Assembly (NCBI GenBank): GCA_021299375.1
Contig: JAJTGR010000022.1
Location: 62,001 to 126,000 of the forward strand
Origin: Gemmatimonadota bacterium
GTDB lineage: Bacteria; Gemmatimonadota; Gemmatimonadetes; Gemmatimonadales; Gemmatimonadaceae
Length of the DNA stretch: 64,000 nt
Direction: 5' to 3'
Part shown: piece by piece, positions 43,929 through 53,266 of the stretch
Layout of the letters: each line of letters begins with the position of its first letter
Position numbering within the stretch: position 1 is the stretch's first letter
Program-made: the position numbers and the translations under genes
Notes under the pieces: model-generated
Databases searched by the model: none
Told to the model about the DNA's origin: nothing
What the model saw: the letters and a program-made list of their open reading frames with translations, nothing else

Positions 43929-45253
43929 TGCGCGCGCGCGGTGTGCTGGCGGCCGTGGTGCTGATGTGCACCGGGACCGACCCCCTGCTCGCGCAGCAGC
44001 CCCCGTTCGACGCGGCCTTGCAGGCGGAGATCGACCGACGCAGCGCCGCCATCGCCGACAAGGTGACGGCGTGGCGTCATGACATTCACCAGCACCCGGA
44101 GCTGGGCTATCAGGAGCACCGCACCGCCGCGCTCGTGGCGGCGCATCTCAAAGCCCTCGGCCTCGAGGTGCAGGAGAATGTGGGCGGCATCCCCGGCGTG
44201 GTGGGCATCCTGAAGGGCGGCAAGCCCGGCCCCACCGTGGCGCTGCGCGCGGACATGGACGCGCTCCCTGTCACCGAGCTGGTGGACGTGCCCTTCAAGA
44301 GCACGGTGCGCACCGTGTACAACGGCGTGGAGACAGGCGTGATGCATGCCTGCGGCCACGACATGCACACGGCCATGCTGATGGGCACGGCCGAGGTCCT
44401 GGCGGGGCTCAAGGCGAAGCTGCCCGGCACGGTGAAGTTCCTCTTCCAGCCGGCCGAGGAAGTGCCACCGCGCGGCGGCGCGCAACCGATGATCGATGCC
44501 GGCGTCATGCGGGGCGTGGATGGCGTATTCGGCCTGCATGTGGGGCCCGGCAAGCTCGGGGCGCTGAGCTATCGCCAGGGGGCGATCACCGCCGCCGCCG
44601 ACGGCTTCCGCATCGTGGTGCATGGCAAACAGACGCACGGGGCCGCCCCGGCACGTGGCGTGGACCCGATTGTGGTGAGCGCCGAGATCGTGACGGCACT
44701 CCAGACGATCGTGTCGCGCTCGGTCGACCTTGGCACCGGGCCGGCGGTGGTGACGGTGGGCGCCATTCACGGCGGGCTGCGCGAGAACATCATCCCCGAC
44801 TCCGTCTGGATGATCGGCACCATTCGGACCTTCGAACCGGATACGCGACGCCTGATCGGCCAGCGCATGAAGACGCTGGCCACGAACATCGCGGCCGCGC
44901 ACGGCGCGACGGCCGATGTGCAGGTCGACCTGGGCTACAGCAGCACCATCAATCACGGAGCCATGGTGACGCGGTTTTCACCGGTGTTGTCGCGGGTGGC
45001 CGGAGCGGCGGGCGCCATGGAATCCAAGTCCGCCTCGATGGCCGGTGAGGATTTCTCCCGCTTTGCGGAGCTGGCCCCGGGCTTCTTCTTCAATCTCGCC
45101 GTGACGCCGCCGGGTGTGGACCTGCAGACGGTTGCCAGCAATCACTCCCCGCTGTTTCAGGGCGACGACAGGGCGCTGCCTGTTGGCGTACGAGCCATGA
45201 GCAGCCTGGCGGTGGAGTTCCTCACGTCGGGAGGCGTGCCGCGGGTGCCGTAG
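43928..45253 (+). CDS. Secreted M20D amidohydrolase (hippurate hydrolase/aminoacylase type)
   Basis: The 441-residue protein has a signal peptide (GVLAAVVLMCTGTDPLLAQ), RHDIHQHPELGYQEHRTA, LRADMDALPV, the metal site MHACGHDMHTAMLMG, FQPAEEVPPRGGAQ and SMAGEDFSRFAE, all M20D hallmarks. It should remove acyl groups from amino acids or release indole/benzoyl conjugates in the periplasm. ATG 43928 overlaps the previous stop. Followed by a terminator hairpin. Confidence 0.92.
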   Translation: MRARGVLAAVVLMCTGTDPLLAQQPPFDAALQAEIDRRSAAIADKVTAWRHDIHQHPELGYQEHRTAALVAAHLKALGLEVQENVGGIPGVVGILKGGKPGPTVALRADMDALPVTELVDVPFKSTVRTVYNGVETGVMHACGHDMHTAMLMGTAEVLAGLKAKLPGTVKFLFQPAEEVPPRGGAQPMIDAGVMRGVDGVFGLHVGPGKLGALSYRQGAITAAADGFRIVVHGKQTHGAAPARGVDPIVVSAEIVTALQTIVSRSVDLGTGPAVVTVGAIHGGLRENIIPDSVWMIGTIRTFEPDTRRLIGQRMKTLATNIAAAHGATADVQVDLGYSSTINHGAMVTRFSPVLSRVAGAAGAMESKSASMAGEDFSRFAELAPGFFFNLAVTPPGVDLQTVASNHSPLFQGDDRALPVGVRAMSSLAVEFLTSGGVPRVP

Positions 45254-45277
45254 CGCAGACCGCAGGCGCGCACCAGG

Positions 45278-45307
45278 GTGGCCGGCACGTTCGAGCGTGT
45301 CGGCCAC
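45278..45307 (+). terminator. Terminator after the amidohydrolase pair
   Basis: A 12-bp stem (45278-45289 with 45296-45307, one G-T pair) and a TTCGAG loop, followed by GTTTC. Fits an intrinsic terminator for the plus strand. Confidence 0.65.
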
Positions 45308-45507
45308 GTTTCATTCCCGGCACACAGGTCACGGGGCCCGGTGGTCCCTGCGGTGCGCGTTCGCCAGCCGCGTCACGGCCTGGGCACCGATCGTCTCGAG
45401 AAGGCGCATCGACCGCCGAGTCCGCGCTCGCCCCCGAGCGTCGGACGCGGATCGGCGGATGCGTGAGATCGCCCCCGCTCAAGTCCAGTGATCCACGTGC
45501 CGATACC
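45308..45507. other. Upstream region of the chemotaxis operon
   Basis: With the flanking hairpins this forms the 310-bp gap before cheA. It contains one further hairpin (45420-45445, CGCTCG/CGAGCG core with flanking TCCG/CGGA). No gene or clear sigma-70 or sigma-28 promoter was identified by eye. Confidence 0.45.
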
Positions 45508-45558
45508 CCCCGGTACACCAGCGACGCCGTTGGCATCTGCTCCCCGTGTGTACCGGGG
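45508..45558 (+). promoter_or_regulatory. Inverted repeat covering the cheA ribosome-binding site
   Basis: CCCCGGTACAC (45508-45518) is perfectly complementary to GTGTACCGGGG (45548-45558). The right arm holds the only purine-rich stretch (GGGG) before the cheA ATG at 45564, so an mRNA hairpin could hide it. Confidence 0.55.
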
Positions 45559-45563
45559 TCCCG

Positions 45564-47888
45564 ATGGACGATTTGCTTCGAGACTTTCTCACCGAGAGCG
45601 AGGAAAACCTCGCGAAACTCGATAATGATCTCGTAGCCCTGGAGCAGCGCCCCGGCGAGGTCGCGCTTCTCAATAGCATCTTTCGCACAATCCACACCAT
45701 CAAGGGCACCTGCGGCTTCATCGGCCTCAGCCGCCTTGAAGGTGTGGCCCATGCTGCGGAAAACGTGCTGGATGCCCTTCGATCGCAGCGGCTGGCCGTG
45801 CAGTCGGAGGTCATTGGCGATGTGCTGACCGCCGTTGACTGCATCAAGGCGATCCTGCAGCATCTGGAGCAGACGGAGACCGAGCCCGAGGGCGAGGACG
45901 GTGCGCTGATCGCCCGGCTTGAGGCGTGGCTGGGTGGTGGAGCACAGCCGCAACCGGCGGCGGATGTACCGCCGGCGCCATCGGACGAGGACATCGCTCG
46001 CGCTCGCGCGGCGGCCCGCAAGGTCACCCCCATCCGTTCGGCCACGGTCCCGCCCCCCGACGTGGTGGCAGCGGAGCGATCGGCAACGGCCAGCACTCCG
46101 GGATCTTCCGCCCCCGCGCCTGAGGCGGCGGGTCGGAAGGTGCCATGGGACGGCGTGGAGCGCCGCAAACGGCCGGACGATGAAGGCGTCAGCACCGGCG
46201 GCGACGGATCGCTCCGAGTGGGCCTGGTGCTGCTGGACCAGCTCATGAACCTCGTTGGCGAGCTGGCGCTGAGCCGGAACCAGTTGCTGCAGCTCATCGG
46301 GGCGCAGGAGGACTCCGCATTCGCGAAGCCCGTGCAGCACCTCAACCGTGTCACCACCGACCTGCTCGAAGCGGTCATGAAGACCCGCATGCAGCCGATC
46401 GGGAATGCGTGGACCAAGCTGCCGCGCATCATCCGCGATCTGGCGCAGGCCAGTGGCAAGCAGATCGCCCTCGAATGTTACGGGGCGGAGACGGAGCTCG
46501 ACCGCCAGATCCTGCAGGCGATCGGCGATCCGCTCACGCACATGATCCGCAATTCAGCCGACCACGGCATCGAGGCGCCCGCGGTGCGCCGCGCGAGTGG
46601 CAAGCCGGCCGGTGGCACCATCCGGCTGTCCGCGCGCCATGAAGGTGGGCACGTCGTCATCGAGATCGCCGACGATGGCGCGGGCATCGATCCCGCGCGC
46701 ATCCGCCGCAAGGCGATCGAACGCGGGCTCGTGCGTGCGGATGCGGCCGAGCAGATCCCGGACTCGCAAGTGCTGCGGTTCATCTTCGAGCCCGGATTCT
46801 CCACCGCCGAGCAGATCACCAACATCTCCGGCCGCGGCGTCGGCATGGATGTGGTACGCAGCAACATCGAGGCGATCGGCGGCACGGTCGACCTGTCCTC
46901 GCAGGTGGGCGTCGGCACCACCATCCGGGTGAAGATCCCGCTCACGCTGGCCATCATCTCGGCCCTGCTGGTGGGAACCGCGGGCGAGACGTTCGCGGTC
47001 CCCCAGATCGGCGTGGTGGAGTTGGTGCGTCTCACCGAGGAACAGCACCACCAGGTGCAGGTCGTGCACGGTGCGGAGTTCTACCGCCTGCGCGATACCC
47101 TGCTGCCCCTGGTGCGGTTGGATGCCCTGCTCAAGGTACAGAAGGCGGCCCCGGTGGGCGACAGCAGCATCGTCGTGTGCCAGGTCGGCGAGTCGCGCTT
47201 CGGTCTGGTCGTGGATGAGGTGTTCGACACGCAGGAGATCGTGGTGAAGCCCGTCGGTCGGCTTGTGAAGCACCTTGGGGCCTATGCCGGCTGCACGATT
47301 ACCGGCGACGGGCGTGTGATCATGATCCTCGACACGACGGGCATCGGTACGATGGCGCACATCGCCAGCCGAGCCAGTGAAGGTGAAGCGGCGGCCGCGG
47401 CGGCCGCGCGCGCCCTCACGCTTGTCGACGCCGACGCGACCGAGAGCGTCCTGCTCTTCGATGCCGGTTTCCCGGCCCTGCAAGCCGTGCCGCTCTCCCG
47501 CGTGGCGCGACTCGAGGAGTTCCCGCAGCACATGTTCGAGCAGGCTGACGGCCACGTGCTGGTCCAGTACCGGGGCAGCCTCATCCCGATCCTGCCGGCG
47601 CATCCCGCCATGGATGTCATGGCTCGGGATCCCCGCCCCATCATCGTGTTCACGGATGAGGATCGCACGATGGGGCTCGCCGTCGACGAGATCCGGGACA
47701 TCGTCGCCGACACGATCCACCTGGAGCGCACGGCCACGCGCGCCGGCCTGCTGGGTGTCAGTGTGATCGCGGGCCGCGCGGCGGAGGTGATCGACATCGA
47801 ATACTTCCTGCGGGAAGCGTTCGGCATGGACGGCGAGTCAGCCGCGCTCGGCCCGGTCCCGTCGGCCTCTGACCGGATCGCGGCATGA
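45564..47888 (+). CDS. cheA: Chemotaxis histidine kinase CheA with an extra CheW-like domain
   Basis: The 774-residue kinase has an Hpt domain with His44 (FRTIHTIKGTCGFIG), a Pro-rich linker, the dimerisation domain (LLDQLMNLVGELALSRNQ), the HATPase domain (HMIRNSADHGIE, DDGAGIDPARIR, ISGRGVGMDVVRSNIE) and a CheW-like domain (about 495-625). After a linker there is a second CheW-like domain (ESVLLFDAGFPALQAVPLSRV to the end). There is no P2-type CheY-binding domain evident. It phosphorylates CheY and CheB of the same operon. Confidence 0.95.
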   Translation: MDDLLRDFLTESEENLAKLDNDLVALEQRPGEVALLNSIFRTIHTIKGTCGFIGLSRLEGVAHAAENVLDALRSQRLAVQSEVIGDVLTAVDCIKAILQHLEQTETEPEGEDGALIARLEAWLGGGAQPQPAADVPPAPSDEDIARARAAARKVTPIRSATVPPPDVVAAERSATASTPGSSAPAPEAAGRKVPWDGVERRKRPDDEGVSTGGDGSLRVGLVLLDQLMNLVGELALSRNQLLQLIGAQEDSAFAKPVQHLNRVTTDLLEAVMKTRMQPIGNAWTKLPRIIRDLAQASGKQIALECYGAETELDRQILQAIGDPLTHMIRNSADHGIEAPAVRRASGKPAGGTIRLSARHEGGHVVIEIADDGAGIDPARIRRKAIERGLVRADAAEQIPDSQVLRFIFEPGFSTAEQITNISGRGVGMDVVRSNIEAIGGTVDLSSQVGVGTTIRVKIPLTLAIISALLVGTAGETFAVPQIGVVELVRLTEEQHHQVQVVHGAEFYRLRDTLLPLVRLDALLKVQKAAPVGDSSIVVCQVGESRFGLVVDEVFDTQEIVVKPVGRLVKHLGAYAGCTITGDGRVIMILDTTGIGTMAHIASRASEGEAAAAAAARALTLVDADATESVLLFDAGFPALQAVPLSRVARLEEFPQHMFEQADGHVLVQYRGSLIPILPAHPAMDVMARDPRPIIVFTDEDRTMGLAVDEIRDIVADTIHLERTATRAGLLGVSVIAGRAAEVIDIEYFLREAFGMDGESAALGPVPSASDRIAA

Positions 47889-48355
47889 CGCCCCGCCCCC
47901 CGCTGTCCGTTGCGACGACCGCACCATCGGAGTTCGTGACGTTCCGTCTGGCCGATCAATGGCTGGGCATCCCGGTGACGCTCGTCCAGGAAGTGCTGGT
48001 CCCGCAGCGCATCGCACGCGTGCCGCTGGCACAGGACGCGATTGCAGGCTTCCTCAACCTGCGTGGGCAGATCGTCACGTCGCTCGACCTGCGTACCACC
48101 ATGCGCCTGCCGGCCCGTGAACCGGACGCCGAGTACATGAACGTCGTCGTCCGTCACGACGGCGAGCTCTTTGCCTTCATGGTCGACGACGTCGGCGATG
48201 TCGTAACCGTGGACCACGAAGCCGTCGAAGCGACCCCAGCCACGATCGACGAACGCTGGCGCAGCGCCAGCGCCGGCATTGTCCGCCGCGACCACGACCT
48301 GCTCGTCGTCATGAAGGTCCCCGAACTCCTGCGCCTCGAGCAGGTCGTCAGCTAA
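47885..48355 (+). CDS. cheW: Chemotaxis coupling protein CheW
   Basis: A 156-residue CheW with EFVTFRLADQWLGIPVTLVQEVL, AGFLNLRGQIVTSLDLRTTMRL and FMVDDVGDVVTV, the conserved core motifs. It links the receptor to CheA. It overlaps cheA as ATGA. Confidence 0.94.
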   Translation: MTPRPPLSVATTAPSEFVTFRLADQWLGIPVTLVQEVLVPQRIARVPLAQDAIAGFLNLRGQIVTSLDLRTTMRLPAREPDAEYMNVVVRHDGELFAFMVDDVGDVVTVDHEAVEATPATIDERWRSASAGIVRRDHDLLVVMKVPELLRLEQVVS

Positions 48356-48386
48356 CCCGCCTTTTCATCTTCCCGAGAGTCTTCCG

Positions 48387-50471
48387 ATGCCCGCCAATCG
48401 TACCACCGTGAAGTCGGTCGCCCGCTCGACCAAGCAGACTGCCGCCACCGCCCGATCCTCGAGCCGCCTGGCCACCGTGCCACGTTCCCGGCCCGTCCCC
48501 CCGGCGGGTGCGCCGGAAGCGCAGCCCACCGAAGCGGACACGTTCAACGCGCTGTTCGCCGAGTATGAGGCGCAGATCAACGCGATCAACGCCTCGATGG
48601 CCGTGGTCGAGTTCGACCTCGATGGCACCGTGCTGACGGCGAACGACAACTTCCTCCGCACTCTGGGCTACACCCTTGGTGAGATTCAGGGGAAACACCA
48701 CTCGCTCTTCGTGGACGACGCCTACCGGTCCAGCGACGCCTATCGCGCGTTCTGGGCGAAGCTCCGGCGCGGCGAGTTCGATGCCGGCGAGTACAAGCGC
48801 ATCGCCAAGGGCGGGCGCGAGGTGTGGATCCAGGCCTCGTACAACCCGGTGCGCGATGGCAACGGGACGCTGATGAAGGTGGTGAAGTACGCGCAGGATG
48901 TCACCGAACGGAGCGTGCAGCTGACGGACTTTGCCGGACAGGTGGCGGGCATCAGTCGGTCGAATGCCGTGATCGAGTTCGATCTCGACGGCACCATCCG
49001 GCATGCCAACGAGAACTTCCTTGCCACGGTCGGCTACGAACTGCACGAGATCAAGGGCCAGCACCACGCCATGTTCGTCGACGAGGCCTACAAGGCGAGC
49101 CCCGAGTACCGCGAGTTCTGGGCCAAGCTGCGCCGCGGGGAGTTCCACGCGGGTGAATACCGGCGTGTCGGCAAGGGTGGCAAGGTCGTGTACATCCAGG
49201 CCTCGTACAATCCCATCCGCGATCGCGATGGCCGGCTGGTGAAGGTGGTGAAGTACGCCACCGATGCCAGCGAGGCGGTGCGCCTGCGTGAAGAGATGGC
49301 ACTGTTCAAGCCCATGGTGGAGAGCGCGAGGATCAACCTGATGCTCTGCGACCTCGACTTCACCATCAAGTACGTCAACCCGGCGTCGCTGGCGACCCTC
49401 AAGACCATCGAACAGCACCTGCCCGTGAAGGCGCACGAGGTGGTGGGGTCCAAGATCGACATCTTCCACAAGGATCCGGCGCACCAGCGGGCGATGCTGG
49501 CCACCGACAAGCACCTGCCGCACAATGCCAAGATCCGCGTCGGCCCCGAGCACCTCGACCTCACCGCCGTCGCCATCTACAACCGCGACGGCCAGTACGT
49601 CGGCCCGATGGTCAACTGGTCGATCATCACGCCACAGGTGAAGATGGCCGACGATTTCGAGTCGACGGTGGCGACCATTGCCAGCGTGGTGAGCAGCTCG
49701 TCGACCGAGCTCGAGGCCAGCGCGCAGGGCATGGCGGCCTCGTCCGAGGAAACCTCGCGTCAGGCGCAGGCAGTCGCTGCGGCGTCCGAGCAGGCCACGC
49801 GCAACGTGCAGACGGTTGCCAGCTCGGCCGAGGAGCTCACCGCCAGCATCCGCGAGATCGCCAGCCGGGTACAGGAGGCGTCGCAGATCTCGCAGGTGGC
49901 GGTGCGCACGGCCGGCAGCACCACCGACACCATGGCCAAGCTCGGGGAGTCGAGCCAGCAGATCGGTCAGGTGGTCAAGGTCATTACCTCGATCGCACAG
50001 CAGACGAACCTGCTCGCCCTGAATGCCACGATCGAGGCCGCCCGCGCCGGCGAGGCGGGCAAGGGCTTCGCGGTGGTGGCGAACGAGGTCAAGGAGCTCG
50101 CGCGCCAGACCGCCAAGGCCACGGAGGAGATCAGCAGCAAGATCACCGGCGTGCAGGCCGACACGGCGTCGGCCGTCGCGGCGATCAGGGAGATCACCGG
50201 CGTAATCAACAAGATCAACGAGATCTCGACCACGATTGCCGGTGCCGTCGAAGAGCAGAATGCGGCCACGAGCGAGATCTCCCGCAACGTGAGCGAGGCG
50301 GCTCGTGGCACGGCGGAAGTCAGCTCGAGCATCGCGATGGTGACGCAGGTGGCCTCAGAGGGTGGCCGAACGGCCGAGAACATCAAGGGCGCCGCGTCGC
50401 AGCTGTCGCACGAATCGGAGCGGCTCAATCACGCCGTCACGGGCTTCCTGGCCAAGCTGCGCAGCGCCTGA
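48387..50471 (+). CDS. Cytoplasmic methyl-accepting chemotaxis protein with tandem PAS domains
   Basis: The 694-residue receptor has no membrane segment. Two PAS domains (about 70-175 and 190-295) share most residues, including FWAKLRRGEF and GKHHSLFV/GQHHAMFV; a third, divergent PAS-like unit (about 310-410) follows. The signalling domain carries the hairpin signature IAQQTNLLALNATIEAARAG with flanking coiled coils. It probably senses an internal signal such as redox or metabolic state. No heme or FAD ligands can be assigned from sequence. The C-terminus lacks a CheR-tethering pentapeptide. Confidence 0.93.
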   Translation: MPANRTTVKSVARSTKQTAATARSSSRLATVPRSRPVPPAGAPEAQPTEADTFNALFAEYEAQINAINASMAVVEFDLDGTVLTANDNFLRTLGYTLGEIQGKHHSLFVDDAYRSSDAYRAFWAKLRRGEFDAGEYKRIAKGGREVWIQASYNPVRDGNGTLMKVVKYAQDVTERSVQLTDFAGQVAGISRSNAVIEFDLDGTIRHANENFLATVGYELHEIKGQHHAMFVDEAYKASPEYREFWAKLRRGEFHAGEYRRVGKGGKVVYIQASYNPIRDRDGRLVKVVKYATDASEAVRLREEMALFKPMVESARINLMLCDLDFTIKYVNPASLATLKTIEQHLPVKAHEVVGSKIDIFHKDPAHQRAMLATDKHLPHNAKIRVGPEHLDLTAVAIYNRDGQYVGPMVNWSIITPQVKMADDFESTVATIASVVSSSSTELEASAQGMAASSEETSRQAQAVAAASEQATRNVQTVASSAEELTASIREIASRVQEASQISQVAVRTAGSTTDTMAKLGESSQQIGQVVKVITSIAQQTNLLALNATIEAARAGEAGKGFAVVANEVKELARQTAKATEEISSKITGVQADTASAVAAIREITGVINKINEISTTIAGAVEEQNAATSEISRNVSEAARGTAEVSSSIAMVTQVASEGGRTAENIKGAASQLSHESERLNHAVTGFLAKLRSA

Positions 50472-50507
50472 GGCGGCGGCGCACTCATCTCACGACTTGA
50501 GGACCCG

Positions 50508-50876
50508 ATGAAGCACATCCTCGTGATCGACGACTCCGCGGCCATCCGCAAGGCCATCCGCCGCATTCTCGAGCAACTGGGGCACGTCGTCGAGGAGGCC
50601 GGCGATGGCCAGGAGGCCATCGACCGGCTGGAGGGGGGTGGGACGTTCGACGCCATCCTCTGTGACATCGACATGCCGGTCATGGACGGCCTGGCGTTCC
50701 TGGCCGAGCTGCCCAAGCGCCCGCGCGTCACGCCGCCACCCATCATCATGTGCACCACGCACACAGGCTTCGACAAGATCCAGCTGGCGCTCACGCTCGG
50801 TGCGACGGAGTACATCATGAAGCCGTTCGACGCCGACATCATCACCTCCAAGCTCGAGGCCTGCGGGGTCGCATGA
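50508..50876 (+). CDS. cheY: Chemotaxis response regulator CheY-like
   Basis: A 122-residue single-domain receiver: DD pair 8-9 (LVIDDS), phospho-acceptor Asp53 (LCDIDMPVMDG), Thr in IMCTTHT and Lys in YIMKPF. It should carry the CheA signal to the output, flagellar motor or another effector. It overlaps cheB as ATGA. No CheZ or CheC/CheX phosphatase is in the operon. Confidence 0.92.
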   Translation: MKHILVIDDSAAIRKAIRRILEQLGHVVEEAGDGQEAIDRLEGGGTFDAILCDIDMPVMDGLAFLAELPKRPRVTPPPIIMCTTHTGFDKIQLALTLGATEYIMKPFDADIITSKLEACGVA

Positions 50877-51982
50877 GTTCGACGGCGGGGCCGGTCCGCG
50901 TGCTGATCGTGGATGACAGCGCGGTGATCCGCGGCGCGCTCGGCCGCATCATCGATGCCGAACCGGACCTCACGGTCGTCACTACGGCCCCCAATGGTCG
51001 GGTGGCGCTCGATGCCCTGCGCCACAGCGAGGTGGATGTTGTCCTGCTCGATGTGGAGATGCCGGAGATGGATGGCATCACGGCGCTGCCCCGGATTCTC
51101 GCCGAGCATCCGGGCACGCGCGTCATCATGGCCAGCAGTCTCACCCAGAACGGCGCCGAGGTGACCTTGCAGGCGCTGGCGCTGGGGGCGGCGGACTATA
51201 TCACCAAACCGGCGGCCCGGAGCGGGTCGGGTACGCTCGCCGGCATGCAGCAGGAAATCGTGGCCAAGGTCCGGGCCATCGGGCGAGCCACGCGGGTCAG
51301 GCAGGCAAGGACGTTCGACACCACGCCCGGGGCGGCTCGCGCCGAACCGACAGCGACCACGCCCCCGGCGGCACTGCTGGCCGCCCGGGGGAACGGCGCG
51401 GTGTCGCGCATCGTCGCCATCGCCTCGAGCACGGGCGGTCCGAATGCCTTGGCCGAGGTCCTGAGCGGACTTCCGCGGGACTTTCCGCTCCCCATTCTCA
51501 TCACGCAGCACATGCCGACCGTCTTCACCGCCCTGCTGGCGCAGCGACTGGAACGCGACACCGGCCGCCCGTGCCACGAGGCACGGGACGGGGAGGCCAT
51601 CCTCCCGAACCACACGTATGTGGCGCCGGGCGGCAATCACTTGTTGGTGCAGACACTGGAAGCCAAGCCGTACGTGCGCCTGTCGACCACGGAGCCGGAG
51701 AACTATTGCCGACCCTCCGCCGATCCGATGCTCCGGTCGGTCGCCGCCATCTATGGGTCGTCGACGCTCGCGGTGGTCCTCACGGGCATGGGGGACGACG
51801 GCATGCGCGGCTGCCGCGCCGTGCACGAACGGGGCGGTCGCGTCCTCGTGCAGGACGAGGCGACCAGTGTCGTGTGGGGGATGCCCGGCGCGGTGGTCAA
51901 CGCCGGCCTCGCCTCGGCCATTCTTCCCCTCCCCGCTATCTCCGAGGCCATTCAGGCCTCCTGTGGAGCCTTGGTGCCATGA
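50873..51982 (+). CDS. cheB: Chemotaxis methylesterase/deamidase CheB
   Basis: A 369-residue protein with a receiver domain (Asp60 in VVLLDVEMPEMDG), a linker and the methylesterase domain. Catalytic residues are visible: Ser in IASSTGGPNAL, His in ITQHMPTVF and Asp in LTGMGDDGM. It removes methyl groups from the receptor on phosphorylation. Its stop overlaps the cheR start (ATGA). Confidence 0.95.
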   Translation: MSSTAGPVRVLIVDDSAVIRGALGRIIDAEPDLTVVTTAPNGRVALDALRHSEVDVVLLDVEMPEMDGITALPRILAEHPGTRVIMASSLTQNGAEVTLQALALGAADYITKPAARSGSGTLAGMQQEIVAKVRAIGRATRVRQARTFDTTPGAARAEPTATTPPAALLAARGNGAVSRIVAIASSTGGPNALAEVLSGLPRDFPLPILITQHMPTVFTALLAQRLERDTGRPCHEARDGEAILPNHTYVAPGGNHLLVQTLEAKPYVRLSTTEPENYCRPSADPMLRSVAAIYGSSTLAVVLTGMGDDGMRGCRAVHERGGRVLVQDEATSVVWGMPGAVVNAGLASAILPLPAISEAIQASCGALVP

Positions 51983-52830
51983 TTGCCTCCGACGACTACG
52001 CCTTCCTCAGCGACCTGCTCAAGCGTCACAGCGGGCTCGCCCTCGGCCCGGGCAAGGAATACCTGCTGGAAAGCCGCTTGCCCGCGGTCGCGGTCACGTA
52101 CGGTCACGGTGACATCACCGGCCTGGTGCACGCCCTGCGCGCGGCTCCGCCCAAGGAACTCGTCAAGCACGTCTGCGATGCCATGACGACGAATGAGACG
52201 ATGTTCTTTCGCGACGGCAAGCCATTTGTGGCCCTTGAGAAGGAGCTGCTGCCGGCGGCGGCCCGCCGAGCCAGGAGCCAGGGGCGTCCCGTGCGCATCT
52301 GGTGCGCCGCGAGTTCCACCGGCCAGGAGCCGTACACCATCGCCATGATCGTGGCGCAGCTCGAGTCGCAGCTGGAGGGCGTGAAGGTGGAGATCACCGC
52401 CACCGATTTCTCGGCGGCGGCGCTGCAACGCGCGAAGGCAGGGATCTACAACCAGTTCGAGGTCCAGCGCGGCCTGCCGGTGCAGCTGCTCATGAAGTTC
52501 TTCAGGCCGCACCCGGACGGATTCGAACTCGTGCCCGACATCCGCCAGCGCGTGAGCTACCGGGAGATCAACCTGCTCGATCCCTTCCCCTCGTTCTGGC
52601 AGTTTGACATCATCTTCTGCCGCAACGTGCTGATTTACTTCGACGTCGCGACGAAGAAGAGCGTGATCGACCGCATGGCAACCCTACTGCTGCCCGGGGG
52701 GGCGCTGTTCCTCGGCGGCACCGAAAGCACGCTCGGCATCACTGACTCGGTGGTGCGGGCACCCGGGAATGCCTCCGGGCTCTTTTGCCGGCCGCAGGAT
52801 CTCGAGTTTCACACGGTGAAGGCGGCATAG
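51979..52830 (+). CDS. cheR: Chemotaxis methyltransferase CheR
   Basis: The 283-residue protein has the N-terminal helical domain and the SAM-binding domain (IWCAASSTGQEPYTIAM, ITATDFSAAALQRAKAG, FDIIFCRNVLIYFD). It methylates receptor glutamates. Last gene of the operon, followed by a strong hairpin. Confidence 0.95.
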   Translation: MIASDDYAFLSDLLKRHSGLALGPGKEYLLESRLPAVAVTYGHGDITGLVHALRAAPPKELVKHVCDAMTTNETMFFRDGKPFVALEKELLPAAARRARSQGRPVRIWCAASSTGQEPYTIAMIVAQLESQLEGVKVEITATDFSAAALQRAKAGIYNQFEVQRGLPVQLLMKFFRPHPDGFELVPDIRQRVSYREINLLDPFPSFWQFDIIFCRNVLIYFDVATKKSVIDRMATLLLPGGALFLGGTESTLGITDSVVRAPGNASGLFCRPQDLEFHTVKAA

Positions 52831-52885
52831 GCCGCCTCACCCGCACGGTGGCCGCCCGACGCGGCGCGTGCCTGCGGCGATCACA

Positions 52886-52932
52886 ACGACCGAGCCCCCG
52901 CACCGGAAGTCCTGGTGCGGGGGCTCGGTCGT
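52886..52932. terminator. Strong bidirectional hairpin after cheR
   Basis: A perfect 19-bp stem (52886-52904 with 52914-52932) and a 9-nt loop between convergent genes. It is the longest perfect hairpin I found in the window. Confidence 0.85.
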
Positions 52933-52951
52933 CTGATGGAGGGGCGCGTCA

Positions 52952-53266
52952 CTACTCGAGCCAGACGTCGATCTGCCGATGCGCCTCGCTGAGGGTGAAA
53001 ATCGGTCGAGGGTAGTGCACTTCCTGCGCGTGCAGCTCCGCCATCATGGCGTCCAACGGAATTTCTTCGGCGCGAATCCGCTCCTGCACATCGGCGGGAA
53101 TGACTTCCATGAGCCAGCGGGCACTGCGGGCAGGCAACGTGACCAGCACGCGTTCCTCGCCATCGCGCACCACACGGACGCGCAGATGCTGGGCTGGCGC
53201 GCCCGGGGGGGTTGCCGAGGGACTCGTGAAGAAGCTGCGGACCCAGGTATAGGGGCAGCGAGCCAT
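52952..53266 (-). CDS. Small protein of unknown function
   Basis: A 104-residue protein starting MARCPYTWVRSFFTSP with a beta-rich centre (LRVRVVRDGEERVLVTLPARSARWLMEVIPADV) and an acidic C-terminus. No family recognised; no signal peptide. It is alone between a terminator and a 180-bp non-coding gap. The ATG at 53266 has a weak upstream site. Confidence 0.6.
   Translation of the reverse strand: MARCPYTWVRSFFTSPSATPPGAPAQHLRVRVVRDGEERVLVTLPARSARWLMEVIPADVQERIRAEEIPLDAMMAELHAQEVHYPRPIFTLSEAHRQIDVWLE

Noticed and set aside
45254-45563. Non-coding region checked for a tRNA or small RNA
   Set aside because: Hairpins are present but no cloverleaf or known RNA fold; only a terminator and a possible leader hairpin could be supported.
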